From the NCBI GenBank assembly GCA_910587255.1, contig CAJUKT010000121.1, positions 1 through 64,000 on the forward strand: a DNA stretch of 64,000 bases, written 5' to 3'. This DNA is from an uncultured Oscillospiraceae bacterium. GTDB lineage: Bacteria > Bacillota > Clostridia > Oscillospirales > Oscillospiraceae. Made by a program: the position numbers and the translations under genes. The notes below the pieces were generated by a model, which was given only the letters and a program-made list of their open reading frames with translations, made no database searches and was not told where the DNA came from. Each line of letters begins with the position of its first letter. Position 1 is the stretch's first letter. Below, one piece after another: positions 17,334 through 25,066 of this stretch.

Positions 17334-17966
17334 ATGAAAAACACCTGCATTTCTCACAAGCCCGGTGACATCGTTCAACTCGCGGGTATTGACTTTGTGG
17401 TCCTGGAGGACCGTGGCCCGTTCAATGGTGAAGGGGAGAATCACGACCTGTTTATCCTGGCCCTGGAGGGGCAGGGGGAGAGCCGGTTCGGTGACACCAA
17501 TAACTACGCCGAGAGCGACCTGAAGGGCCAGGTGGAGGGCTGGCTGTACCGGCTGACCGAGAAGATGGCTGGGGATGGGCGCGAAAGCGACATCGACCTC
17601 ATCCGCACCCGCACGATCAGCTTGACAACGCTGGATGGCTACAAGGGGTACGGCGAGCTGGAGGTAAAAGCAGCCCCCTTGACGCTGGATGAGGCCCGCC
17701 GGTGTGCTGAGTTCATGCCGGACCCGGATACCGCTTCCTGGTTGGCTACCGGCTGGGGTGGGCCGGAGCACTACGGCGCGGCGTACGCGTTGGGCGTCAA
17801 CACCAGTGGCAATTGGAGCAGCAACGTCTGCTCCAACGCTGGGTATGCCATCCGGCCGGCTTTGGTCGTTTCCTCTTCTCTCTTTGCCTCTACTGAACTG
17901 GACCTGAGCGAAGTGTCCACCGACGATCTGCTGAGCGAGCTCCGCCGGCGCATCGGGGCAGAGTGA
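17334..17966 (+). CDS. DUF6273-like protein, remote DGR target
   Basis: A 210-residue protein from ATG 17334 (GAAAGGAAG upstream). The N-terminal part (GDIVQLAGIDFVVLED, DLKGQVEGWLYRL) fits the DUF6273/C-type-lectin-like fold used by many DGR target proteins. Residues about 146-178 (HYGAAYALGVNTSGNW, then NVCSNAGYAIRPAL) are a DGR variable repeat matching the template at 55.1 kb. A helical tail ends DDLLSELRRRIGAE. There is no signal peptide, membrane segment or tail-fibre module, so it probably acts in the cytoplasm. It sits in the early operon after the regulators, which is an unusual place for a DGR target. Function unknown. Confidence 0.85.
   Translation: MKNTCISHKPGDIVQLAGIDFVVLEDRGPFNGEGENHDLFILALEGQGESRFGDTNNYAESDLKGQVEGWLYRLTEKMAGDGRESDIDLIRTRTISLTTLDGYKGYGELEVKAAPLTLDEARRCAEFMPDPDTASWLATGWGGPEHYGAAYALGVNTSGNWSSNVCSNAGYAIRPALVVSSSLFASTELDLSEVSTDDLLSELRRRIGAE
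17770..17866 (+). repeat. DGR variable repeat VR2 (remote)
   Basis: These 97 bases align without gaps to template 55139-55235. There are 10 differences, all at template adenines (27 A in the segment), and none at the 70 other positions. Changes are eight A to G and two... counted individually: T at 17772, 17784 and 17827, G at the other seven. Upstream of 17770 similarity drops to protein level only. Downstream, TCCTCTTCTCTCTT resembles the flank of VR1 but not of the template, as expected for the site where homing starts. Confidence 0.92.
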
Positions 17967-18223
17967 TGACCGGAGAGGTCGATGCCGCAAGAGCGGCTGC
18001 GGAAAGGACCCTGGGATTCCGCATCCCGGACCGCATCGCGGAAGAGGTCCTGGCCCATACGAAGCGCAAGTGTGCGTTGAACCGGAAGCCGGACAGTTAT
18101 CTTCCGTTGCTGTATGAGAATGAGCTGACCGACTATTACATGAGACTGGAAATTAACGTGAGAGGAGGAATGGTCGATGTGTGCGATCTGCGGGCGCTTC
18201 CCGTGCGACAGCAGGTGTCCTAA
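17966..18223 (+). CDS. Unknown small early protein
   Basis: An 85-residue protein from ATG 17966, which overlaps the stop of the DGR target (GTGATG), so the two are likely co-translated. It is helical, with RIPDRIAEEVLAHTKRKCALN and a tyrosine-rich YLPLLYENELTDYYMRLEINV. No family recognised. Coupling to the variable protein makes it a candidate functional partner. Confidence 0.6.
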   Translation: MTGEVDAARAAAERTLGFRIPDRIAEEVLAHTKRKCALNRKPDSYLPLLYENELTDYYMRLEINVRGGMVDVCDLRALPVRQQVS

Positions 18224-18419
18224 TGCGCCGGACCCGCCGACGGTGTATACCTGCGCCTACTGCGGAGAATCCATTGTTCCGGGGGATGAGTACATGGAGC
18301 TGGACGGCTCCTACTACCACATGGACGACTGCGCCAGTGACGCGGCGATGAACTTGCTTTTGGAAAAGTGCGGTGCCAGGACCGGAGTTGCGGAGGTGTA
18401 TGACGGTTATGACGGATAG
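18177..18419 (+). CDS. Small zinc-ribbon protein
   Basis: An 80-residue protein with paired cysteines: CAICGRFPCDSRC, then CAYCGESI and a final YHMDDC. This suggests one or two zinc knuckles. ATG 18177 follows GAGGAGGAATG and overlaps the previous gene in another frame. Typical of small phage early proteins; function unknown. Confidence 0.65.
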   Translation: MCAICGRFPCDSRCPNAPDPPTVYTCAYCGESIVPGDEYMELDGSYYHMDDCASDAAMNLLLEKCGARTGVAEVYDGYDG

Positions 18420-19017
18420 TATCAATATTCCCCAGTTCCCTGAGCTGACCTTCGATGAGTTTTCGCACACCTACCGGCTGAACGAGCTCATCATCCCCAG
18501 TGTGACGACAGTGATGAAGCTGCTGTCCGATGACTTCTACCGCACCGTAGACCCGGATGTGCTGGAACGGGCGGCCAAGAGGGGGACGGCTATCCACAAC
18601 GCCGTCGAGAATTTCGCCAAATTTGGCATTGAGGACATCCCGCCGGCCTATGCCGGGTATTTCCAGGCGTTCCGGGAGTGGTGGGAGCTGCGCCGGCCGG
18701 AGGTCTTGGCTACGGAGTGCAGAGTTTACCACAAGATTCTCCGATACGCGGGAACTGCTGACCTGCTGTGCGTTATCGGCGGGCGCGTGACGCTGGTGGA
18801 CTACAAATCCTCAGCTCAGGTCAACTCGAAACTGTGCGCTGTGCAGCTCGAAGGATATGACCGAGCGTTTGAGAGCCACGGGGTCAAAATCGAGGATCGG
18901 TTGATTCTTCACCTCTCCAGAGACGGGAAATACACCGAAGTCCCGTTCCAGCGCAGTACGAAGTGCTGGTCGGTATTTTCGGCGCTGATGACAGTCAGAA
19001 ACTACATGAACGAATAA
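18400..19017 (+). CDS. PD-(D/E)XK exonuclease-like protein (Cas4/RecB family)
   Basis: A 205-residue protein with the RecB-type nuclease signature GTAD (118-121) and DYKSS (134-138), plus an N-terminal helix with RGTAIHNAVE supplying the upstream acidic/histidine motif. A QLEGYDRA motif follows. It probably resects DNA ends to supply single strands for RecT, encoded two genes downstream. Start is uncertain: ATG 18400 is close to GGAGG, and ATG 18409 is possible. Confidence 0.75.
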   Translation: MTVMTDSINIPQFPELTFDEFSHTYRLNELIIPSVTTVMKLLSDDFYRTVDPDVLERAAKRGTAIHNAVENFAKFGIEDIPPAYAGYFQAFREWWELRRPEVLATECRVYHKILRYAGTADLLCVIGGRVTLVDYKSSAQVNSKLCAVQLEGYDRAFESHGVKIEDRLILHLSRDGKYTEVPFQRSTKCWSVFSALMTVRNYMNE

Positions 19018-19033
19018 CGAGGAGGAACGACAG

Positions 19034-19744
19034 ATGAAACAGGCAGAGACATTAGTAGCCCAGGTCCCGCAGACGGAGCTGGTGGATGAGCAGCAGCTCA
19101 ACAGGGAGGTGACCGACATCGAGTTTCAGGCTGAGTCTATGGTCATCCAGAACGATGAAGACTACGCCGCCGCCGGTGAGTTCGGCAAGCTGCTGAAGCA
19201 GAAAGCGGCCCAGGTGACGAGCTTCTTCAAGCCCATGAAGGACAGTGCGTACCAGGCCCACAAAGCGGTCTGCGACCGGGAGAAGGCGATGCTCACCCCC
19301 TTGAAGAACGCTGAGTCGGTTGTCAAGAAGGCGATGAGCAATTACTTCATGGAGCAGGAGCGCCGGCGCAAGGAAGCTGAGGAGGCGGCCCGCAGAGCTG
19401 CTGAAGCTGAGCGGGAGCGGAAGCTCCAAGAGGCTACTGAGCTGGAAGCGGCTGGGGATACGACCGGGGCTGAGTCAGCTATGTCGGAAGCCATGGTGAT
19501 GGACGAAGCCACGAGCTATACCGTGGCTTCTGCTACGAAGCCAAAGGTATCTGGGGTCAGCACCTCGAAGGACTGGGAAATCACCGGCATCGACCCGAAG
19601 ACGGTGCCCATGGCCCTGGCTGGTGTTGAGCTCCGGCCCGTTGATACCGCCGCCGTCATGCGGTTGATCCGCGCATCTAAGGGTACTATCGAAATCCCCG
19701 GAGTCACCTATAAGCAGGTGGCGAAAATGAGCTTCAGGAGGTGA
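19034..19744 (+). CDS. Phage coiled-coil protein upstream of RecT
   Basis: A 236-residue protein with long charged helices (QERRRKEAEEAARRAAEAER, about 110-130) and a C-terminal segment KDWEITGIDPKTVPMAL resembling the conserved tail of phage DUF1351/host-nuclease-modulator-type proteins found beside recT. ATG 19034 follows GAGGAAC. It probably works with the recombination module; the exact role is unknown. Confidence 0.6.
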   Translation: MKQAETLVAQVPQTELVDEQQLNREVTDIEFQAESMVIQNDEDYAAAGEFGKLLKQKAAQVTSFFKPMKDSAYQAHKAVCDREKAMLTPLKNAESVVKKAMSNYFMEQERRRKEAEEAARRAAEAERERKLQEATELEAAGDTTGAESAMSEAMVMDEATSYTVASATKPKVSGVSTSKDWEITGIDPKTVPMALAGVELRPVDTAAVMRLIRASKGTIEIPGVTYKQVAKMSFRR

Positions 19745-19749
19745 AGACG

Positions 19750-20646
19750 GTGAGCACGGCGATTAGCAAGGCTGAGCAGAACGCTCTGGCCGTTAGCTAT
19801 GAGGTCCTGGGGACCCGCGTGGACCTGGACCTTCAGTTTGTGAAAAAGTACCTGGTGCGGGGCAGGGCCGACTTGACCAGTGACCAGGAAGTAGTGTTCT
19901 TCATGAACACCTGCAAGATGCAGGGCCTGAACCCGCTGGCCCAGGGCGAGGTTTACCTCATCAAGTACAGCAAGGATGACCCGGCCCAGTTGGTCGTAGG
20001 CAAGGACGCCTACCTCCGTAGGGCGTACAGCAACCCGGACTATCTCTACAAGAACGACGGCATCGTGGTCCAGCGGGGCAGCGACATCATCCAGAAGGAA
20101 GGGTGCTGCCTGTACCCTGGAGAGGTCCTGATTGGCGGCTGGTGCCGCGTTCACTTCATGCGGAACGGGAAGGAGCGGGAGACCTTCAAGGAGGTGTCTT
20201 TCGCTGAGTACAACAAGGGACAAGCCAACTGGAAGTCCAAGCCGGCCACGATGATTAACAAGGTGGCTGTTAGCCAGTGTGTGCGCGATGCCTTCCCGAA
20301 GGACTACGAAGGGCTCTACTCCGAGGATGAGATGGTGGCCTCCGGCGCCATTCCTGCGGACTACAAGGTCATTGAGGAGGACCCGCCTCCGGTGGAGGAT
20401 GACACCCCCATCACCCAGGAACAGCGCCAGATGCTTTTTACGACTGCCCAGAAGGTCTTTGGTAAAGATGAGGGCAATCAGGTCATCAAGTCCATCATTG
20501 ACCGGATTGGCTTGACCTCCACGGCGGGGATGAATCAGTCTCAGTATGAGCAGGTCACGCTGATGCTGATGGAAGCCTGCGAGGAATACCGGAACACGCA
20601 CCCGCCAGAGGAAGGTGAGGAGCCCGATGGAGGCGATAGTAAGTAA
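19750..20646 (+). CDS. recT: RecT/Bet-type single-strand annealing protein
   Basis: A 298-residue protein with RecT/Redbeta features: FMNTCKMQGLNPLAQGEVYLI, VVGKDAYLRRA, GGWCRVHF and TMINKVAVSQCVRDAFP. It anneals complementary strands during phage recombination and probably pairs with the RecB-like nuclease upstream. GTG 19750 is preferred because AGGAGGTG ends seven bases upstream; GTG 19741 overlaps that site. The acidic C-terminal tail may contact the SSB encoded at 24 kb. Confidence 0.85.
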   Translation: MSTAISKAEQNALAVSYEVLGTRVDLDLQFVKKYLVRGRADLTSDQEVVFFMNTCKMQGLNPLAQGEVYLIKYSKDDPAQLVVGKDAYLRRAYSNPDYLYKNDGIVVQRGSDIIQKEGCCLYPGEVLIGGWCRVHFMRNGKERETFKEVSFAEYNKGQANWKSKPATMINKVAVSQCVRDAFPKDYEGLYSEDEMVASGAIPADYKVIEEDPPPVEDDTPITQEQRQMLFTTAQKVFGKDEGNQVIKSIIDRIGLTSTAGMNQSQYEQVTLMLMEACEEYRNTHPPEEGEEPDGGDSK

Positions 20647-20688
20647 CCGAGCTGCGGAGTCCCCCGTGAGAAGGCAGGTGATGATGGG

Positions 20689-21444
20689 ATGGCATGGGTA
20701 AGCGTCCATCAGGAAGTGGACGGCTCAAAACTGAGGCGGCTGTATAAGACCATAGGGTGCTCCAAGTTTGAGGCCCTGGGCATCCTGAATTTTCTGTGGT
20801 TCTGGGGAATGAAGAACGCTGATGAGACGGGCCTGGTATCGGACGCAGACCTGGAGGTACTCAGCCGGTATCTGTACGGCTGTGGAGAGGGCTCCACCCT
20901 TGACATGGGGAAGGTGGTCCAGGCCCTGGCTGATGTTGGGTGGATAGATATGGCGGCCGACGGCTTCTACATTCACGACTGGGACCAATGGCAGGAACAG
21001 TGGTATAAGCTCCAGAAAAATCGAAAACGTGACGCTGATCGCAAACGAAGGAGCTACGCGGAAACGGTGGTCCAGCCAAGGGAAGCGGTCGCAGCAGAGC
21101 AACCGGAGGAGTCGGAAGAACCCACGAAGAAGACCGGAAAAAAGAAGGATGGGCCGGAGAAGAAAGCCTATGCTGAGTTCGTGAAAATGACTGAGGCCAA
21201 TTACGCTCGGCTCGTTGAGCTGTATGGCGAGTCGTTCACCGCGGCCTGCATCACAAAGCTGGACCTTTACAAAGGGTCGAAGGGCAAGACCTACAAAGAT
21301 GACTACCAAGCCATCCTAAGCTGGGTGGTGCGGCAGGTCAATGAAGATAACCCCGGACTGATGAATAAGAGTCGGGGGGAGTCGGCCGGGGCGTCTCCTG
21401 GCGGCGACAATCCGTATGCAGAATGGGGTGAGGCAAGTGAATGA
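20689..21444 (+). CDS. Phage replication initiation protein
   Basis: A 251-residue protein. The N-terminal winged-helix-like region (FEALGILNFLWFWGMKNADETGLV, in two stretches, then DWDQWQEQW) is like phage DnaD-type/DUF4373 replisome organisers. A basic linker RKRDADRKRR leads to a C-terminal helical domain with DDYQAILSWVVRQ. It probably binds the phage origin and loads the DnaC-like partner encoded next. ATG 20689 follows GGCAGGTGATG. Confidence 0.7.
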   Translation: MAWVSVHQEVDGSKLRRLYKTIGCSKFEALGILNFLWFWGMKNADETGLVSDADLEVLSRYLYGCGEGSTLDMGKVVQALADVGWIDMAADGFYIHDWDQWQEQWYKLQKNRKRDADRKRRSYAETVVQPREAVAAEQPEESEEPTKKTGKKKDGPEKKAYAEFVKMTEANYARLVELYGESFTAACITKLDLYKGSKGKTYKDDYQAILSWVVRQVNEDNPGLMNKSRGESAGASPGGDNPYAEWGEASE

Positions 21445-22342
21445 TATGGCGGGAGAGATGTCCGGCATCATGGGGCACATCATACGAACTGCTGAGAAAG
21501 CCAATCCGCCGGAGGACGGCGACTACATAGACGAGGAAGGCTTCCTCTGCTGCGGAAAGTGCCATACCAGGCGCCAGGTTGAAATTGATATGCCTGACCT
21601 CAGCAGGGAACCGTACGATCCAACCGTGACAATCAGACGGAAGGTCCCGGTGTCCTGCCGGTGCAGGGCTGAGACCCAGCGAAAAAAAGAGCTGCGAGAG
21701 CAGCAGGAGAAAGAGATGGCCGCGATTAGTGCCCTGAAGAAACAGAGCCTGATGGATGAGCGGCTCCGAGGTGCAACCTTCGGCACATTCCGAACGACGA
21801 AGGATAATGCCTGGAACCTGAAGCTGTGCAGGCGGTTCGCTGAGCACTTCGACGAGATGCTGGAGAAGAACCAGGGCCTCCTGTTCTACGGTGACGTGGG
21901 AACCGGGAAGACCTTCGCGGCGGCCTGTATCGCCAACTATCTGCTGGAGCGGCGAATACCGGTGGTGATGACCTCTTTCGTGAAGCTGCTGGATTCTATG
22001 AAGGGCTTTCGCGATGAAGATGAGTCCCTGATTGTCCGGCTGAACAAGGCGAAACTGCTGGTAATCGACGACCTGGGCGCAGAGCGGGACACTGACTTTG
22101 CTCTGGAGAAGGTCTATAACGTCGTGGATAGCAGATACCGGGCCAAGCGCCCAATCATTTTGACCACCAACCTGAGCATGGAAGAGATGAAAGAAAACCT
22201 GGACATCCGGTACACCCGCATCTATGACCGCATTTTTGAGATGTGCTACCCGATGCAGTTCAAGGGACTGTCCTGGCGGAAGGGTGAGGCGGCCCGTAGG
22301 TACAACGACATGAAATCATTTTTGGAGGGCGACGATGGATAG
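21437..22342 (+). CDS. DnaC/IstB-like helicase loader ATPase
   Basis: A 301-residue protein. A cysteine cluster (CCGKC at 38-42, CRC at 74-76) likely binds zinc. The AAA+ core has Walker A YGDVGTGKT (about 151-159), Walker B LLVIDDLGAERD and sensor-1 ILTTN. It loads the replicative helicase with the preceding initiation protein. GTG 21437 is chosen because GGTGAGG precedes it; ATG 21446 and ATG 21416 are alternatives. It overlaps the upstream gene. Confidence 0.85.
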   Translation: MNDMAGEMSGIMGHIIRTAEKANPPEDGDYIDEEGFLCCGKCHTRRQVEIDMPDLSREPYDPTVTIRRKVPVSCRCRAETQRKKELREQQEKEMAAISALKKQSLMDERLRGATFGTFRTTKDNAWNLKLCRRFAEHFDEMLEKNQGLLFYGDVGTGKTFAAACIANYLLERRIPVVMTSFVKLLDSMKGFRDEDESLIVRLNKAKLLVIDDLGAERDTDFALEKVYNVVDSRYRAKRPIILTTNLSMEEMKENLDIRYTRIYDRIFEMCYPMQFKGLSWRKGEAARRYNDMKSFLEGDDG

Positions 22343-22520
22343 AGCATACATCGGCCTGGAGGCGGACCGGCTGACCGTGGCCGCCATCCTGGTGAAAAAC
22401 AAGTACACGGTCAGGCAGGGCTCCGAGAAGCGAGAGGGGAGCAAGAGCTATGACTACTTCCTGGAGTTTGAGAGGAACCAGGATAATGGCAGGCGGACGG
22501 TGAAGAAGGATGAGGGCTGA
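22335..22520 (+). CDS. Small unknown protein before RusA
   Basis: A 61-residue protein from ATG 22335 overlapping the DnaC-like stop. Its sequence (IGLEADRLTVAAILVKNKY, a basic middle, YDYFLEFERN) gives no family match. The tight overlap with both neighbours supports it as a real operon member. Confidence 0.55.
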   Translation: MDRAYIGLEADRLTVAAILVKNKYTVRQGSEKREGSKSYDYFLEFERNQDNGRRTVKKDEG

Positions 22521-22935
22521 GGTCTGCATCTATGGGGAACCACAGGGCAAGGGAAGGCCAAAGTTCTCCACGGTCTGCGGACACCCGAAAGCCAGGACAC
22601 CGGAGAAAACTGTCATCTACGAGAACCTGGTCCAGACTGAGTATCGGCACCAGTCAGGGCTCCGGTTCCCGGACGACGCGATGCTGGATGTCAGGGTCTT
22701 TGCCTACTACGCCATCCCGAAGTCTATCAGCAAGAAGAAGCGGCAGGCCATGCTGGACAAGAAAATCCGTCCTACGAAGAAGCCGGACGCAGATAATGTG
22801 TGCAAGGTCATCTGCGATTCCCTGAACGGTGTGGCCTACCGGGATGACACTCAGATTGTGGACTGTATGGTCAGGAAGTTCTACGGAGAGGTCCCGCGAG
22901 TGTTAGTCACCATCGAAGACATCAAAACAGATTAG
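22510..22935 (+). CDS. rusA: RusA-like Holliday junction resolvase
   Basis: A 141-residue endonuclease with the RusA pattern: GEPQGKGRPKF at the N-terminus, KKPDADNVCKVICDSLNG with conserved aspartates near 92-105, and YRDDTQIVD. RusA dimers cut four-way junctions formed during phage replication and recombination. ATG 22510 overlaps the upstream gene by 11 bases. Confidence 0.88.
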   Translation: MRAEVCIYGEPQGKGRPKFSTVCGHPKARTPEKTVIYENLVQTEYRHQSGLRFPDDAMLDVRVFAYYAIPKSISKKKRQAMLDKKIRPTKKPDADNVCKVICDSLNGVAYRDDTQIVDCMVRKFYGEVPRVLVTIEDIKTD

Positions 22936-22946
22936 GAGGAAAAGCC

Positions 22947-23855
22947 ATGTGCAAAGCCAATGATTTGCCGCTGTCGCTGAAGAGTGACACGTTTAACGCC
23001 CTATGCTCTGACTTCGACCAAATCATCCGCAGCACCCTGAGCGGCATGGAGGAGACGGAGCAGGATGTGGCGGAAGTCAACGTCAAGGTGAAGATTACCC
23101 TGACCCCGGACTCCGCCCCGGACTTCAGCGTGGCCGGCGGCCAGCAGACCAGGGCTATCACGAAGCCCAAGTTTGACCATACCGTCAGCGCCGTCATCCA
23201 GAAGAAGGAGAAGAAGACCGGTACGCTGTCTGGCAACTATGAGCTGGTGTGGGACCGGGAGAGCTGCTGCTATGTCATGCGTCCCATCGACAACGGCCAG
23301 GTGTCCATGTTCGACAAGCAGGAAGGCGACGGCCGGGAGAACGGCGGCGATCTGCCCAGCAATGCCCTCCCGGTGCCTCGGCATCCCGCGCTCCCCGGCG
23401 AGGTCATAGACGCCGATTACGAGGTCATTGAGGATACCAAGACCGAGGGGGATAAGAAGGACGGGGACGAGGCGGAGGACGGTTCTGGCGGCGGCCACAC
23501 GGACCCGAAGGTCCTTTTTGGGTACATGAAGCAGTATGTCGGAGCGGAGATGAAGGTGCTGGAGTCCATGGGCAACTACACGGTCAGGACTATGGAGAAC
23601 CAGATTATTCTGTCCTCTGCCTGTAAGCCCACGGACCGGTTCTACTGCTCCCCGGAGAAGCTGGCACCTCATGTCGGTCACTCCGTCGTGTGCATCGGAT
23701 ACGGCCAGGATGAGATTGTCAGCATCTCCATTGAGTGCGAGGACTGCAACGAGGTCCTGTTTGAAATCGAGGCCCCGCCGGAAGATGAGCCGGAGGCCCC
23801 CGGCGGCGAGGAGGACGACGGCTATAAGTACAACGACCCCGAAGAGGGGGAGTGA
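22947..23855 (+). CDS. Unknown phage early protein, two-domain and acidic
   Basis: A 302-residue protein from ATG 22947 (AGGAGGAAA upstream). The N-terminal half (about 1-130) resembles small phage proteins with VNVKVKITLTPDSAPDF. An acidic low-complexity linker DKKDGDEAEDGSGGG follows. The C-terminal half (SIECEDCNEVLFEIEAPPED) ends in an acidic tail. No family recognised. The acidic tail near SSB and RecT could mean a DNA-metabolism partner; that is only inference. Confidence 0.6.
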   Translation: MCKANDLPLSLKSDTFNALCSDFDQIIRSTLSGMEETEQDVAEVNVKVKITLTPDSAPDFSVAGGQQTRAITKPKFDHTVSAVIQKKEKKTGTLSGNYELVWDRESCCYVMRPIDNGQVSMFDKQEGDGRENGGDLPSNALPVPRHPALPGEVIDADYEVIEDTKTEGDKKDGDEAEDGSGGGHTDPKVLFGYMKQYVGAEMKVLESMGNYTVRTMENQIILSSACKPTDRFYCSPEKLAPHVGHSVVCIGYGQDEIVSISIECEDCNEVLFEIEAPPEDEPEAPGGEEDDGYKYNDPEEGE

Positions 23856-23858
23856 CCC

Positions 23859-24560
23859 GTGTACTACGGAACCTGCTTCCTGTGCGGGAAAGTGGGGCCC
23901 CTGGAGGAACATCATGTTTTTCCGGGGGCCCTCCGCAAGAAGTCGGAGAGGTACGGCCTGAAGGTCGGTCTGTGTGGGGAGAGCTGCCACCGGAATGGGC
24001 GAACCTCTGCCCACCAATGCCGGGAGACGGCGGATGCCCTGAAGCAGTTCTGGCAGATACGGTACATGATGCAGCATAGGGCCAGTGTCTCAGACTTCCG
24101 CGCCGAGTTCGGTAAGAATTACCTGGACCTGGACTATTACGACGATGAGAGGAGCTACCCCATGAATATCTCAGCAATCAGCGGCCGCCTGGTACGGGAC
24201 CCGGAGCTCCGGCGCTCCCAGAGCGGGAAGGCTGTGACATCGTTCACCGTGGCGGTGGACCGACCTGGGGTGAAGGATAAGACGGACTTCATCGACTGTG
24301 TGGCCTGGGAGAAGAAGGCAGAGTTCGTCAGCCGGTACTTCCGCAAGGGCCAGCGCATCGAGGTCTCCGGCGTCATCACCACCAGAACCTATGAGAAGGA
24401 CGGCCAGAACCGGAAGTCCACGGAGCTCCGGGCGGACCAGGTGTTCTTCGGAGACAGCAAGAAATCCGATGACCCTGAGCCCGCTGAACCGTATGCCGGC
24501 CAGCTTGGAGGATTCCAGGAGATGGAGGACGGCGGCGACGGCGACGGTCTGCCGTTCTGA
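23859..24560 (+). CDS. ssb: HNH-like zinc domain fused to single-stranded DNA-binding protein
   Basis: A 233-residue frame. Residues 1-100 have CFLCGKVGPLEEHHVFPG and CGESCHRNG, an HNH-like Cys/His pattern. Residues 102-233 are a canonical SSB OB-fold (MNISAISGRLVRDPELRRSQ, VAVDRPGV, DFIDCVAWEKKAEF) with the acidic tail GDGDGLPF that recruits partners. An internal ATG at 24162 has GAGAGGAG upstream, so free SSB can also be made. Either this is a true fusion, or two genes have lost the stop between them. The start of the long form is GTG 23859. Confidence 0.85.
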   Translation: MYYGTCFLCGKVGPLEEHHVFPGALRKKSERYGLKVGLCGESCHRNGRTSAHQCRETADALKQFWQIRYMMQHRASVSDFRAEFGKNYLDLDYYDDERSYPMNISAISGRLVRDPELRRSQSGKAVTSFTVAVDRPGVKDKTDFIDCVAWEKKAEFVSRYFRKGQRIEVSGVITTRTYEKDGQNRKSTELRADQVFFGDSKKSDDPEPAEPYAGQLGGFQEMEDGGDGDGLPF

Positions 24561-24570
24561 GGAGGTAAGT

Positions 24571-24915
24571 ATGTTTTACGGATTTACGCCGAAATGCCCC
24601 AAGTGTGGCAGAGAGTTGAGGGGTGTTACCCTTGACTACAATCAGCGGTGGGAGTGCTCCGACTGCGTGGAAGACAAAGAAGACCCGATTCACTGTGAAT
24701 CCGGGTGCAAGGTCGCTTTTGTGTACCCGGAAAACGGTCGGGAGCATGAGCGCGAAGAAGCCAACAGGCTGCTGACCGTAGGCACGGCCTATGAGGTAGA
24801 GGCAATCCGCGTCGGTGGCTTCTTCAGTGAAATTGAGCTGAAGGAGTTCCCCGGTATCCGCTTCAACTCGGTGTTCTTCAAGCGGGCCGCATCGAAGGAG
24901 GGCTCGGAATGTTAG
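24571..24915 (+). CDS. Small zinc-ribbon phage protein
   Basis: A 114-residue protein starting MFYGFTPKCPKCGREL, with a second pair ECSDC and CESGC. ATG 24571 follows GAGGAGGTAAGT. Probable zinc ribbon; function unknown. Part of the accessory stretch after ssb. Confidence 0.65.
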   Translation: MFYGFTPKCPKCGRELRGVTLDYNQRWECSDCVEDKEDPIHCESGCKVAFVYPENGREHEREEANRLLTVGTAYEVEAIRVGGFFSEIELKEFPGIRFNSVFFKRAASKEGSEC

Positions 24916-25061
24916 TGTTTAGAATCCTGCTGCTGGCAGTCCTGGCGGTCTCCGCCATCGGTTCGGTCGGTGGGAACCGCGAGGATCAGCGTACCATGAT
25001 GAAGCTATTCGGTCTGGCCGGGGCCCTGTTCCTCCTGAGCCTTGCCGTGGAAAGGATGTGA
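24909..25061 (+). CDS. 50-residue membrane protein
   Basis: The frame from ATG 24909 to TGA 25061 encodes two hydrophobic helices (FRILLLAVLAVSAIG and LFGLAGALFLLSLAV) joined by a short charged loop. It overlaps both neighbours by a few bases, which supports translation. Could be a small phage membrane protein; no family recognised. Confidence 0.5.
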   Translation: MLVFRILLLAVLAVSAIGSVGGNREDQRTMMKLFGLAGALFLLSLAVERM

Positions 25062-25066
25062 CCACC

